Part shown: positions 1-9,876 of the stretch, in pieces
Numbering within the stretch: position 1 is the stretch's first letter
Layout of the letters: each line of letters begins with the position of its first letter
NCBI GenBank assembly: GCA_026389315.1
Contig: JAPLIC010000024.1
Location: 1 to 64,000, forward strand
Reading direction: 5' to 3'
Source of the DNA: Cyanobacteriota bacterium
Lineage (GTDB): Bacteria > Cyanobacteriota > Cyanobacteriia > PCC-6307 > Cyanobiaceae
DNA: 64,000 bases
The notes under the pieces: model-generated
What the model was told of the DNA's origin: nothing
The model's input: only the letters and a program-made list of their open reading frames with translations
Database searches by the model: none
Position numbers and translations under genes: made by a program

Positions 1-142
1 CCGGCAGGCCGAGACGATCGAGCGCCACCACCAGCGCCGTGGGCTGCTGATGGCTGGTCACCAGAGCCATCGCGTCTTGCTCAGCGGCCCGCAGCACCGT
101 GGACGGATTGCTCTTGAGCTGGCGGATTGAAAAAGCCTTCAC
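1..142 (-). CDS. Phd/YefM-type antitoxin N-terminus (partial, runs off window edge; GTG start)
   Basis: Minus-strand translation VKAFSIRQLKSNPSTVLRAAEQDAMALVTSHQQPTALVVALDRLGLP is Phd-like. Confidence 0.6.
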   Translation of the reverse strand, partial: MKAFSIRQLKSNPSTVLRAAEQDAMALVTSHQQPTALVVALDRLGLP

Positions 143-482
143 GATGTTCCTACACTCTGCGACTGTAGCGAGGGAGAACGCCGCCAGCAACGCCGATTGA
201 ACCAGCAGCTTCAAAACCACCAGGGGCCCGTGCTCGGCCCGGCAGACATCGCCCAGCCCCTTCCCCTGCTCCAGGAGCTGCAGAGCTCCTGGCGGCGGTC
301 CCGGTTCGGCCGCTCCGGCCGGCGCTCCAGCGGCTCCGGGGGCTACCTGCGTGAACTTGGTCGCGGGGATCGAGACTCCTGAGGCGCAGGACCCCACAAC
401 AGGGCAAGGCTCGAAACAGGCAACACCACGGCAACCGTATTACAATGATCGAATCCGTAAGACAGCATTGAGTCTGGGGTCC

Positions 483-749
483 ATGCCACTCACCGTCAGG
501 CTGGACAGCGAAACCGAACGCTGCCTGCAGGAGCTTCTGGCCGCCACAGGCCAGGACAAGAGCTCCCTCATCCGCCAGCTGATCCGCGATCGCTGGCAAC
601 AGCGCCGGCCAGCCCCCTCGATCACCGAGCAGTTGGGAGGCCACCCCGATCCCTTCCTCGACACCCTGCCACCGGGCAGCGCTGAACGCCAGGAGCGGCG
701 CCGCCTGCTCACGGAGCAGCTCCAGGCTCGCCGGCTGGAGCGCCGCTGA
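483..749 (+). CDS. Ribbon-helix-helix (CopG-like) antitoxin
   Basis: MPLTVRLDSETERCLQELLAATGQDKSSLIRQLIRDRW is RHH-like; overlaps the downstream PIN gene. Start chosen inside ORF 351..749. Confidence 0.7.
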   Translation: MPLTVRLDSETERCLQELLAATGQDKSSLIRQLIRDRWQQRRPAPSITEQLGGHPDPFLDTLPPGSAERQERRRLLTEQLQARRLERR

Positions 750-1177
750 TGCGAAGGATCCTGATCGATTCAGGAATCCTGCTCAGCTACTACCAGCAGC
801 AGGAGCCCCTGCATCAGGCGGTGGTGGCCTTCTTTGATCACAACGCCGCCCAACTGATCACCTCGCCGATCTGCATCGCCGAGGTGCTCTGGCTGCTGGG
901 CAATCCCGGTGATCCCCGCGTCCTGAGCGCTCAGAACCACCTGCTCGGAGCCGTCAGCTGCGGTGGCATCGAGGCGATCAACCTGGTCCCGGAGGATTAC
1001 GCCCGCATCGCCGAACTCAACCAACGCCATGCCGATCTACCCGGTGATTTCGCCGATCTCACCCTGGTGACACTCTCGGAGCGCCTGGATATCGCCGACA
1101 TCCTCTCCCTGGACAGCGACTTCGATGTCTATCGGCGCTTCCGGCGACAACCCTGCCGCCGGGTTCCCCTCTCATAA
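749..1177 (+). CDS. PIN-domain (VapC-like) toxin
   Basis: MRRILIDSGILLSYYQQ... with conserved acidic residues (LTLVTLSERLDIADILSLDSDFDVYR). Confidence 0.75.
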   Translation: MRRILIDSGILLSYYQQQEPLHQAVVAFFDHNAAQLITSPICIAEVLWLLGNPGDPRVLSAQNHLLGAVSCGGIEAINLVPEDYARIAELNQRHADLPGDFADLTLVTLSERLDIADILSLDSDFDVYRRFRRQPCRRVPLS

Positions 1178-1192
1178 GCCATAGGGCTGGCT

Positions 1193-2023
1193 TCAAAGCG
1201 TCGCCCGGCCCGTGTCATAGACCTCAAACCCGCAGGCCTTTGCCGCCTTTTGCCAGGCCGCGTCGAAGCGGTCCCAGCGAAAGTTGCGGGGGTCATAGCG
1301 GCTGCGGCTGCGGTCGACGGCGGCGTGGCTGGTGACCCGGCTGAGGGGGATGCCGAAGCGGGCCTGCCAGAGCAGCACCTGGGCTGCGGCGCTGCGGTAC
1401 TGGGCGTCGCTGTAGCCGCTGTGGCTGGCCGTGTCGCCGCGGCCATCGGCCGGGGATTCGAGGCCGAGGTGCAGGGCCAGGTTGTTGATCGAGCCCACCG
1501 ATGTCGGACGGATGCGCACGGTCATGTCCCCCCATGCCGCCATGCCGGCGCCGTAGGCACGTTTATCGTCGTTCACCACCCGCAGGCGCTGGCCGCCGAT
1601 GTCTACCAGCACGTGATAACTGGCCTGGTCGTCATCATTGGGGTGGGGCGTGGCGAACATGCGCAGGGTGTCGGCGGCCCCGATCACGGTTTCGTGCAGC
1701 ACGATCAACTGGGGCCGGTTCGGCACCGCTCGGCCGTAGACGTCAAAGCCCTGGCGTTCGCCGAAGTTGGTGGCATCGGCGGGGGCGGCCCGTTCGGGAG
1801 CCAAGCCCAAGCGCACCTCGCATTGGCGTAGCGCGGCCTCCGGCTGGCGGGGCAGGGGGCTTTCGGCCAGCCACTGCACCGGCCAGGGGGGACGGGGGCC
1901 GCAGCCGGCGAGCAGGGCCGCGCTGGCCAGGGCCCAAGCCGCCGGCAGCCGGCGGCGGTGGTTGACCTTGGGAGGCGGTCCGGGGTGGGCCATCCGGTTA
2001 GGGAGAGACAAGCCAGGCCCCAT
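1193..2023 (-). CDS. N-acetylmuramoyl-L-alanine amidase-like lipoprotein
   Basis: Lipobox-like LLAGCG; LIVLHETVIGA...ASYHVLVDIGG and TSHAAVDRSRSRYDPRNFRWDRF are amidase_2-like. Confidence 0.7.
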   Translation of the reverse strand: MGPGLSLPNRMAHPGPPPKVNHRRRLPAAWALASAALLAGCGPRPPWPVQWLAESPLPRQPEAALRQCEVRLGLAPERAAPADATNFGERQGFDVYGRAVPNRPQLIVLHETVIGAADTLRMFATPHPNDDDQASYHVLVDIGGQRLRVVNDDKRAYGAGMAAWGDMTVRIRPTSVGSINNLALHLGLESPADGRGDTASHSGYSDAQYRSAAAQVLLWQARFGIPLSRVTSHAAVDRSRSRYDPRNFRWDRFDAAWQKAAKACGFEVYDTGRATL

Positions 2024-2075
2024 CGTCAGCCATGGCCGCCCGTGGCACCGTGGTTACCAATGCGATCTTGGGCCC

Positions 2076-2984
2076 ATGACTGTTCCCGATTCTGGCTGGC
2101 CCCAGGTGTCTTTTCTTGGTCTCGGTGCCCTTGGGGCCCCCATGGCCGCCAACCTGCTGGCCGCCGGCGTACCCTTGACGGTGCACAACCGCAGCCGCGA
2201 TCGGGAACTGCCCCTGGAGGCCCTGGGGGCCAGCCGGGCCGCCCATCCGGCGGCGGCGGTGGCCTCAGCCGCGCTGGTCTGCCTTTGCCTGCGCGATGAC
2301 GACGCGGTGCGAGAGGTGCTGCTGGGGCCCGAGGGGGTGGTGGCCGGGGCTGCCCCGGGCACCCTGGTGCTTGATTTTTCGACCATCGCCCCCGCCAGCA
2401 GCGCAGCCCTGGCGAAGGCCCTGGCCGGGCATGGCCTGGCCTATCTCGATGCGCCGGTGACGGGCGGCACCGAGGGGGCCCGCGCCGGCACCTTAGTGGT
2501 GTTGGTGGGCGGAGACCCCGCGGATTTGGAGCGGGCCCGGCCGCTGCTGCAGGTGGTGGGAGGCGCCATCCACCATTTCGGGCCGGCGGGGGCCGGCCAG
2601 CGGGTCAAGGCGGTGAATCAGGTGCTGGTTGCCGGCAGCTATGCCGCCGTGGCTGAGGCGATGGCGTTGGGGGTGCGGTTGGGGTTGCCGATGGCGGCGG
2701 TGTGTGGCGCCCTGGAGGGCGGTGCGGCCGGTTCGTGGGCCTTGCGTCATCGGGCCGGCGCCATGCTGGCGGGCCAATTCCCACTGGGATTCAAGCTTGA
2801 GCTGCACCACAAAGACCTGGCCATCGCCCTGGCGGCGGCGGCCGAGGTGGGCCTGGAGTTACCCGTGTGCGAGCGGGTGGCGGCCCTGGAGGAGGCCCTG
2901 ATCGCCCGGGGCCATGGCGGCGAGGATGTGTCGGCCCTGGTGCGCTGGTTTGGGATGGGGACGCCTTCTATTCCTCCCGCCTGA
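2076..2984 (+). CDS. NAD(P)-dependent 3-hydroxyisobutyrate dehydrogenase-family oxidoreductase
   Basis: VSFLGLGALGAPMAANLLAAG Rossmann motif; YLDAPVTGGTEGARAGTLVVLVGG. Confidence 0.85.
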   Translation: MTVPDSGWPQVSFLGLGALGAPMAANLLAAGVPLTVHNRSRDRELPLEALGASRAAHPAAAVASAALVCLCLRDDDAVREVLLGPEGVVAGAAPGTLVLDFSTIAPASSAALAKALAGHGLAYLDAPVTGGTEGARAGTLVVLVGGDPADLERARPLLQVVGGAIHHFGPAGAGQRVKAVNQVLVAGSYAAVAEAMALGVRLGLPMAAVCGALEGGAAGSWALRHRAGAMLAGQFPLGFKLELHHKDLAIALAAAAEVGLELPVCERVAALEEALIARGHGGEDVSALVRWFGMGTPSIPPA

Positions 2985-3080
2985 ATCGATCGCGGTCAGG
3001 GTGGTTCAAGGTCAGGGTGTTATTGCCTGGGTAGGCAGGGGAAGGGTGGGGCAGGTGCAGGCGTCGCTGCGGCAGTTGGG

Positions 3081-4262
3081 TCATGGTTCCCATCGTTCGG
3101 CGTCGCGGGCCCACCAAAGCCCCGGGGCAGCGGCTGTGGCCAACATCAAGGCGGGTTCGTTCGGGCGCGGCAGCTCCACACTCCTGGCATGGAGCCTGTA
3201 ACCACCGTCGCCGGGCAGGGCTGCGGGCAGGGCGTCACCACCGGGCAAGTACAGCGGATCGCCCAACAGGGGCGCACCCGCCGCCGCGCAATGGATGCGG
3301 ATCTGGTGGGGGCGGCCGCTGCTGATCGCCACTTCCACCAGGTCGGCGTCGCGGCGCCGTTCGAGCAGGGTGAGTTGGCTGCGGGCGGCCAGGGCCGCGG
3401 GATCGTCGGGGGAGCCGGCGGCCCATAGGGTCCCAAGGCGCGGGTGGGGTTGGCGGGCGATCGGGGTGGTGATTTCGAGCTCCTCACCGACTTGGAGGCC
3501 CAGGGCGCCTGGCGCGAGCAAGGCCCGGTAAATCTTGCGGCCGCCGCTTTTCCCGGCACCGCTTGCGACGTCCATGGCCCCATGGCTGCCGGCAACGAGG
3601 GACGTGCTCTCCCGCAGCAGGGCGCTCAGCCAGGCCCGGCTGGCCGGACGGCGGGCGCAGAGCAGCAGGCCGCTGGTGAAGCGCCCCAGACGATGCACGG
3701 GCCGTGGCACTCCGGCAGTGTCGTTGGCGTGCTGCCGTTCGAGCAGCCGCATCAAAGTGTGCTCAAGGAAGCCGCCGGCGGGCATGACCGGCAGGCCACT
3801 TGGTTTGTCCACGGCCAGCAGGTCGCCGTCATCGAAGACGGTTTCCCAGCTCCCGGGGATGGCGGGCTCCAGCCAGGGGGGGCGATGCCAGGCCAACCGA
3901 TCGCCCCGGGCCAGGACGGCATCAGCTTGAAGCGGCTGCTCCTGGCGCCAGATTTCGCCGCCGGCCAGGCGCTGCTGCCAGGTCTTTCGGCCGCTGTGGC
4001 GATAACGCCGGGCGTAAAAGCAACTGGCGAGCTGACCCTCTGCGAAGCGCTCGACCCGGTCGCGATAGATCCAGCCGTCATTGAGAGCCGCAGGCCGCCA
4101 GCCAGGGGGTGTGGGGAATGGCGCGGCACTCACGGGGGCGGCAGGTAAGGCATGGCAGGAAAGTGGTGTTATTTGGCTCCATTCCATAGCAAAACCATGG
4201 CAAAAACGGCCGAGTTTGGCTGGGTCGTTGGTTTTGGTAAAAATGTCAGGCGGAAGGTCCAT
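3081..4262 (-). CDS. RluA-family pseudouridine synthase
   Basis: PVHRLGRFTSGLLLCAR, SGRPHQIRIHCAAAGAPLLGDPLY motifs; start approximate within ORF 3081..4436. Confidence 0.8.
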   Translation of the reverse strand: MDLPPDIFTKTNDPAKLGRFCHGFAMEWSQITPLSCHALPAAPVSAAPFPTPPGWRPAALNDGWIYRDRVERFAEGQLASCFYARRYRHSGRKTWQQRLAGGEIWRQEQPLQADAVLARGDRLAWHRPPWLEPAIPGSWETVFDDGDLLAVDKPSGLPVMPAGGFLEHTLMRLLERQHANDTAGVPRPVHRLGRFTSGLLLCARRPASRAWLSALLRESTSLVAGSHGAMDVASGAGKSGGRKIYRALLAPGALGLQVGEELEITTPIARQPHPRLGTLWAAGSPDDPAALAARSQLTLLERRRDADLVEVAISSGRPHQIRIHCAAAGAPLLGDPLYLPGGDALPAALPGDGGYRLHARSVELPRPNEPALMLATAAAPGLWWARDAERWEP

Positions 4263-4383
4263 GCCCATCGCTTGTTGTGGCTTGGCTTGCTCGCCAGGGG
4301 GAAGCCCCATCCTTGGCACCTCCCAGTCCCAGGCCGCCCCAGTCCCCCTTAGGCTCCCGCCAACGTGACTGCGATGAGCGCCC

Positions 4384-5118
4384 ATGCCCCCTGAGCCGAC
4401 CGTTGCCGCCGTCTCCGAGGCCCAAGGCGACCGCAAGGCGGCCGAAAAGGCTGAGGTGCAGACCTACTTCGAAACCAAGGGTTTTGAGCGCTGGAATCGC
4501 ATCTACAGCGACAGCGACGAGGTCAACAAGGTGCAGCGCAACATCCGCATCGGCCATCAAAAAACCGTCGATGCCGTGCTGGCCTGGCTGGTTCAGCAGG
4601 GCGATCTGGAGGGCCTCAGCGTCTGTGATGCCGGCTGTGGGGTCGGCAGCCTGGCCCTGCCCATGGCCCAGCTGGGTGCCTCCGTGGCCGCCAGCGATCT
4701 CTCCGCCGCCATGGTGGCTGAGGCGGAGCGGCGCGCCAGGGAGGCCGGCATCAGCGCCGAACGGCTGCACTTTGAGACCTCTGACCTGGAAAGCCTGTCC
4801 GGTCGCTACGACACCGTGATCTGTCTGGATGTCTTCATCCACTATCCCCAGGCGGCCGCCGAGGAGATGGTGACCCACCTGGCTGGGCTGGCCGACAAGC
4901 GCCTGATCGTCAGCTTTGCTCCCTACACCCCCCTGCTGGCGCTGCTCAAGGGCATCGGCCAGCTGTTTCCCGGCCCCAGCAAGACCACCCGCGCCTATCA
5001 ACTGCGCGAAGAGGGCATCGTTGCCGCCGCCACCGCCGCCGGCTTCAATCCCGTGCACCGAGAACTAAACCAGGCCCCATTTTATTTCTCACGATTGGTC
5101 TGCTTCGAGCGGGCCTGA
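4384..5118 (+). CDS. chlM: Magnesium protoporphyrin IX methyltransferase
   Basis: TYFETKGFERWNRIYSDSDEVNKVQRNIRIGHQKTVD plus SAM motif VCDAGCGVGSLALPMA. Confidence 0.9.
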   Translation: MPPEPTVAAVSEAQGDRKAAEKAEVQTYFETKGFERWNRIYSDSDEVNKVQRNIRIGHQKTVDAVLAWLVQQGDLEGLSVCDAGCGVGSLALPMAQLGASVAASDLSAAMVAEAERRAREAGISAERLHFETSDLESLSGRYDTVICLDVFIHYPQAAAEEMVTHLAGLADKRLIVSFAPYTPLLALLKGIGQLFPGPSKTTRAYQLREEGIVAAATAAGFNPVHRELNQAPFYFSRLVCFERA

Positions 5119-5172
5119 GCATCAACGCCCGCTGACGGGCGGGGCCCTCCAGCCACGGCGATAGCGGCGGCC

Positions 5173-6291
5173 TCAGCGGCGGGCGTCCTCCCCTTGGGCC
5201 AGCGCCACCAGCAGGTCCGCCAGCCGCCGGTCCGCATCCCGCACCGCCAGCTGCTCCATGCCCGCGCGCAGGCTGTCGAGCGGATCGCCCCCCCCGGCCG
5301 CTCCCTGGAACGCCACCGGGGCAGCCCCCCGCAGCCGCGGCCCCAGCAGTCGCCACACGGTGCGCTCCAGGGTGGGCTCCTCCGGTGGGTGCTGGGCGAC
5401 GATCACCGCCGCCCCCAGGGCCGCCGCCGCCTCGGCGTTGGCATCCTGGTGCTTCTCAGCGGCCTGGGGGTAGGGCACCAGAATCGCCGGGGTGCCGCAG
5501 ACGGCCAGCTCGCTGAGGCTGCCGGCCCCCGCCCGGCTGATGGCCAGGTCGGCGTGCTGCAGCAGCCCCGGCAGTTCATCGCTGAAGGGACGCTCCACCA
5601 CCCCCTCCAGCCGCAGCTGACCCGCCTCCGGATCGTTGCTGCCGGTGAGATGGACCACCCGGCAGCCGGCCGCCACCAACTTCGGCAGCAGCGGCCGCAC
5701 CATGCGGTTCAACCCCACCGCCCCCTGGCTGCCTCCCATGGCCAGCACCAGGGGGCCCGCTCCGCTGGGCACCCAGTCCGGTAAGGGGGCGGGTTCGAGG
5801 AAGGCGCGGCGCACCGGCGTGCCGGTCAGCATCGGCCGGCAATGGGGCAGCCGCTCGCTGGCCTGGGGCAGACCCACCGCCACATGGGTGCAGAAGCGCC
5901 CCAACAGCCGCGTCACCTTGCCGGGGATGGCATTGCTTTCGTGCAACACCACCGGCACGCCGCACCATCGCGCCGCCAGGATCGCCGGCGCCGCAATGTA
6001 TCCACCACTGCTGAACACGGCCGCGATGCGGCGGCGGCGAATCAGGGCCCGCGCCACCCGGGTGGCATTGAGCAATTGCGCCAGATTCCAAATCTGGCGC
6101 AGACCTCGGCCCTGCAGCCCACCGGCCCGCACCGTATGCAGTGGATAGGTTTCAGGCACCAATTGCCGCTCCATGCGGTCGGGAACCCCCAGCCATTCCA
6201 CCTGCCAATCCGCCGGCAGGGCTTGCGCCACCGCCAGGGCTGGAAAGAGGTGGCCACCCGTGCCGCTGGCGGCAATCAGGAGGGTAGGCAT
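5173..6291 (-). CDS. murG: UDP-N-acetylglucosamine--N-acetylmuramyl-(pentapeptide) pyrophosphoryl-undecaprenol N-acetylglucosamine transferase
   Basis: [57 protein letters not shown]. Confidence 0.92.
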   Translation of the reverse strand: MPTLLIAASGTGGHLFPALAVAQALPADWQVEWLGVPDRMERQLVPETYPLHTVRAGGLQGRGLRQIWNLAQLLNATRVARALIRRRRIAAVFSSGGYIAAPAILAARWCGVPVVLHESNAIPGKVTRLLGRFCTHVAVGLPQASERLPHCRPMLTGTPVRRAFLEPAPLPDWVPSGAGPLVLAMGGSQGAVGLNRMVRPLLPKLVAAGCRVVHLTGSNDPEAGQLRLEGVVERPFSDELPGLLQHADLAISRAGAGSLSELAVCGTPAILVPYPQAAEKHQDANAEAAAALGAAVIVAQHPPEEPTLERTVWRLLGPRLRGAAPVAFQGAAGGGDPLDSLRAGMEQLAVRDADRRLADLLVALAQGEDARR

Positions 6292-6362
6292 GGGAGAAGG
6301 GCGCGCGCGCGCCTAACTTAAAAGCCGGGTTCCGGCTCCTCTGCCCACCCATCGCCGCCCCC

Positions 6363-7136
6363 ATGCCGCCCGAGATGCGCCCCGCCCGGCCCCTGTCCCG
6401 TTTCTTCGCCGCCAGGGCACTGGCCCCCCTCTTCCTGGTGCTGACGACCCCTGCCTTTGCTGGCAGCCCTTCGGCGGGGCAGTTGCAGTCCCTGGAGACG
6501 GCCCTCAACAGTCCCGACGATGGGGCCCTCAACAGCTTGCTGCAGCCAGGACCTGGCCTGGATCCACGCCAGATCCGTGCTCGCCGCCTGACCTTGCGCC
6601 AGCAATTTCCCAATGCCCGTTGGCAGGTGCTGCCCGCCTCGCCCCTGCGCGATGGCCAAGCCACGGTCACCGTGACGGTCAGCGGCACCCGGACCGCCGG
6701 GGCCACCACCTATCGGCTCCAATCCGAACAACAGCTGGCCTTGACCAGTGATGGCCAGCGCATCAACGGCCAGACCGTGCTGCGGGAGCAGTCCCTTTTG
6801 CGCAGTGGCGAGCAGTCCCCCAGCGTCACCGTGCAGATCCCGGATGTGGTGCTGACCGGCCAGCGTTACGACGTCGACGTGATCTTTGATGAACCGCTCG
6901 ATGGGGCCCTGCTCGCCGGAGGGTTGGCGCCGGTCAGCCCCGAGCAGGTCGCGACCCAGGTCAGTCCCAACCTGGAGCTCACCACCCTCTGGGGTGGCGG
7001 CTTGTTCAAGTCGGTCCAGGCCCCCCTCAGCCCCGGCTCCCAGACTTGGGCCGTGCTGCTGGTCCATCCCAAGGGGGTGATCAGCGCCTCCAAGCTGGTG
7101 CGCGTCGTTGGCGATCGCCGCGCCATGCAGCCCTAG
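6363..7136 (+). CDS. Conserved secreted hypothetical protein
   Basis: Signal peptide-like N-terminus; uninterrupted 257-aa ORF. Confidence 0.6.
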   Translation: MPPEMRPARPLSRFFAARALAPLFLVLTTPAFAGSPSAGQLQSLETALNSPDDGALNSLLQPGPGLDPRQIRARRLTLRQQFPNARWQVLPASPLRDGQATVTVTVSGTRTAGATTYRLQSEQQLALTSDGQRINGQTVLREQSLLRSGEQSPSVTVQIPDVVLTGQRYDVDVIFDEPLDGALLAGGLAPVSPEQVATQVSPNLELTTLWGGGLFKSVQAPLSPGSQTWAVLLVHPKGVISASKLVRVVGDRRAMQP

Positions 7137-7139
7137 TCC

Positions 7140-7868
7140 ATGGCCGCTTCGCCACGGGTCTGGGTGGTGGATGACGATCCAGAACTGCGCCGCATGCTGG
7201 CCACCTACCTGGGTGATCTCGGCTACGAGGTGCGCACCCTCCAGGACGGGGCCCAGTTGCTGGCCCGCCTCCAGGGTCAACGCCCCGACCTGCTGGTGCT
7301 TGATCTGATGCTGCCCGGCGAGGACGGGCTCAGCCTGCTGCGGCGCCTGCGCGATGGCGGCGACACCCTGCCGGTGTTGATGCTGACCGCCAGGGCCGAT
7401 GGGGTGGATCGCATCATTGGCCTGGAGCAGGGCGCCGACGATTACCTCGCCAAGCCCTTCCTGCCCCGCGAACTCAGCGCCCGCATCGAGGCGGTGCTGC
7501 GCCGCCGCAACCCCCTGCCCCCAGGCAGCCCCGAGGCTGCCGCCGCCCAACCGCTTTGTTTTGGCGATTGCCGCCTGGATCTGGCCAGCCGCCAGCTCGA
7601 ACGGGACGGCCTCCCGGTGCCGATCACCAGTGGCGAGTTCGCCCTGCTGGCCAGCTTCGTCCAGCACCCCCATCGCCCCCTATCGCGGGAACGCTTGATC
7701 GAGCTGGCCCGCGGCCCCGGCAGCGAGACCGATAGCCGCAGCATGGATGTGCAGATTTCCCGGTTGCGCAAGTTGATCGAACCCGATCCGGCCCGCCCCC
7801 GCTTCGTGCAGACCGTCTGGGGGTATGGCTATGTCTTCGTGCCCGATGGCCAGCCCCGCACCGCCTGA
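7140..7868 (+). CDS. OmpR-family response regulator
   Basis: VWVVDDDPELRRMLATYL, DLLVLDLMLPGEDG, winged-helix RPRFVQTVWGYGYVFVP. Confidence 0.9.
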   Translation: MAASPRVWVVDDDPELRRMLATYLGDLGYEVRTLQDGAQLLARLQGQRPDLLVLDLMLPGEDGLSLLRRLRDGGDTLPVLMLTARADGVDRIIGLEQGADDYLAKPFLPRELSARIEAVLRRRNPLPPGSPEAAAAQPLCFGDCRLDLASRQLERDGLPVPITSGEFALLASFVQHPHRPLSRERLIELARGPGSETDSRSMDVQISRLRKLIEPDPARPRFVQTVWGYGYVFVPDGQPRTA

Positions 7869-9273
7869 CATCACCCCTGATCTCCCCCCGGAGCCCCTGC
7901 CTGACGCCCCGCTGGCTGGCTGGCGGCGCCGGCTTGGCTATGGCGCCAGTACTGCCGGATTCACGGCCCTGGCCCTGCTGCTGTTGCAACTGCTGCTGGC
8001 CCAGCGGCTGGAGCAGCAACAGCGCCGCCAGCTCGCCACCCAAGTGGCCGGCAGCGTTCTGCTGGCTGAACTGGGCCTCGAACGCTTCAGCCCGGTCGCC
8101 CTCGCCGATCTCAGCGACATGCGCCTGGCGGTGGGGCCCCGCCCCCCGGCCGCCGCCAGCCCCGGCCAGCCGGCGCCCCTCGCCCTGCGCCAGCAAGCCG
8201 AAGCGCTCCGCAACGATCTCTGCCGCCGTTTGTCCCATTGCCCCCTGATCTGGCCGACCCAGCCAGGACCCACCCAGCCAGGACCCACCGGGCCAGGACC
8301 CACCGGGCCAGGCGCCCCAACACGGAATCCCGGCCGCGGCGCCTGGGTAGAGCTGCAGTCTCCCCTGGAAACCGTCTGGCTGTTTGCCCCCATCGCCCCC
8401 CGCCATGGCTGGCCCCCCGATCCCCAGTTGGCCTCCCTGGCCCTTGTCGCCGGCAGCCTGGCCAGCCTGCTGCTGTTTTTGGCCCTGGAGGTGCAGCGTC
8501 CCTTGGGGCGTTTAGAGGGGGCTTTGGCCAAAGTCGGGCTGGATTCGGATCGGCCCCAGCCCCCGTTGGTGGCCTCGGGCGGCACCGCTGCGGTGCGGCG
8601 CCTGACCCAGCGCTTCAACGCCATGCTGAACCGCATCGAAGCCACCAGCCAGGAGCGGCGCACCATGCTCGCCGGCCTGGCCCACGACCTGCGCAGTCCC
8701 CTGACGCGCCTGCAGCTGCGCTTGGCCAGCAGCGGCCCCCTTGCCGCCGACGAACGGCGCCGGGCCGAGGCCGATCTGGCGGCCTTAGAGCGAATCACCC
8801 GCCAGTTTCTGCAGTTCATTGGGGCCGAATCCCAGGAAGAACCTGTGCTGGTGCCCCTGGAGGCCCTGGTGGCCGAGGCCGCCAATGGCGTGGACCAGGT
8901 GCAGCTTGAGCTCGAACCGATGGGGCGCTGCGTGCAGCCGATTGCCCTGGCCCGGGCCATTGCCAACCTGCTCGATAACGCCGCAACCCATGGCCAGCCA
9001 CCGCTGCGCCTGGTGCTGCGATCGCTGGATCAGGAGGGCTTTGCGATCGAAGTCTGGGATGCTGGCCCAGGCATTGCTGAGGCCGACTGGGAGCGGGCCC
9101 TGATGCCTTTCCAACGGCTCGATCCGGCCCGCTCGGGGGTGGGCCACAGCGGCCTGGGAATGGCGATCGCCGCGAGGGTCGCCCAGGCCCATGGCGGCAG
9201 CCTGGAACGGCTGGCGCCCGCCCGGGGCGGCTTCGCCGTGGTGCTCAAGGGCCGCTCCCTGATGCGGCCTTGA
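7846..9273 (+). CDS. Sensor histidine kinase (EnvZ-like), overlapping the response regulator gene
   Basis: HAMP-like region, H-box LAGLAHDLRSPLTRLQLR, N-box NLLDNAATHG, G-box GLGMAIAARVAQAHGG. Confidence 0.88.
   Translation: MASPAPPDITPDLPPEPLPDAPLAGWRRRLGYGASTAGFTALALLLLQLLLAQRLEQQQRRQLATQVAGSVLLAELGLERFSPVALADLSDMRLAVGPRPPAAASPGQPAPLALRQQAEALRNDLCRRLSHCPLIWPTQPGPTQPGPTGPGPTGPGAPTRNPGRGAWVELQSPLETVWLFAPIAPRHGWPPDPQLASLALVAGSLASLLLFLALEVQRPLGRLEGALAKVGLDSDRPQPPLVASGGTAAVRRLTQRFNAMLNRIEATSQERRTMLAGLAHDLRSPLTRLQLRLASSGPLAADERRRAEADLAALERITRQFLQFIGAESQEEPVLVPLEALVAEAANGVDQVQLELEPMGRCVQPIALARAIANLLDNAATHGQPPLRLVLRSLDQEGFAIEVWDAGPGIAEADWERALMPFQRLDPARSGVGHSGLGMAIAARVAQAHGGSLERLAPARGGFAVVLKGRSLMRP
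8256..8314 (+). repeat. About 4 copies of an imperfect 15-bp tandem repeat (GGACCCACCGGGCCA) inside the kinase sensor domain
   Basis: cagccaggacccacccagccaggacccaccgggccaggacccaccgggcca encodes QPGPTQPGPTGPGPTGPG. Confidence 0.85.
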
Positions 9274-9313
9274 TGGGGCCAGTCACATCTGGTCACACCT
9301 TGGCGCTGGCCAG

Positions 9314-9862
9314 TTGCAACTCAGTCCGATCTGCTTCGCAGGATGGAGATGTCACCCAGGGCTTAGCCCCTCTCCCATGACCCTCCCTTCCCTTTGCCTA
9401 CGGCGCCCCGGTTCCCTGCGGCGCCTCAGCCTGGCCCTGGCCCTGGGCCTGGCCACCACCACCGCCCCCGCCTTGGCCCAGCCCGTCGCCCAACCGCTAA
9501 CCCAACCGACAATCCAGCCCGGCGCAGCCCCCACCGGTCAGGTGCCCCGCCAACAGCGCCCCCAACGCCTCACCCCCGAACAGCGCCAAAAGATCTTCCC
9601 CGAGCAGCGCAGCCTCGCCGTTCAAGACCACCAGGCCCGCATCGCCATCCTCGAAAAGGGCCGCCGCTGCCTGACTGCCGCCGCCAATGCCGATGCCCTC
9701 AGCGATTGCATGCGTCAGGAGCGCGAGGCGATGCAGAGCCAACGCACCCAGCACATGGCCAGCATGCGCGAGCTGCTGCAGCGCAATGGATTGCCCGTAC
9801 CCCAGTGGCGCCCGCTGCGCAGCAAGCCCGGCATGGGTAAGGGCACACCCCAGGCCATTTGA
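9314..9862 (+). CDS. Small secreted hypothetical protein
   Basis: Signal peptide SLALALGLATTTAPALA followed by a charged domain. Confidence 0.5.
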   Translation: MQLSPICFAGWRCHPGLSPSPMTLPSLCLRRPGSLRRLSLALALGLATTTAPALAQPVAQPLTQPTIQPGAAPTGQVPRQQRPQRLTPEQRQKIFPEQRSLAVQDHQARIAILEKGRRCLTAAANADALSDCMRQEREAMQSQRTQHMASMRELLQRNGLPVPQWRPLRSKPGMGKGTPQAI

Positions 9863-9876
9863 GGCCCAGCTGCCTC

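Noticed and set aside
1250-1965. Long ORFs antisense or overlapping to the amidase gene
   Set aside because: GC-rich DNA gives long spurious ORFs; translations are low-complexity Gly/Ala/Arg and the amidase has clear motifs.
6318-7673. 451-aa minus-strand ORF opposite the secreted protein and response regulator
   Set aside because: Antisense to a clear OmpR regulator; composition (Gly/Gln/His rich) is typical of shadow ORFs.
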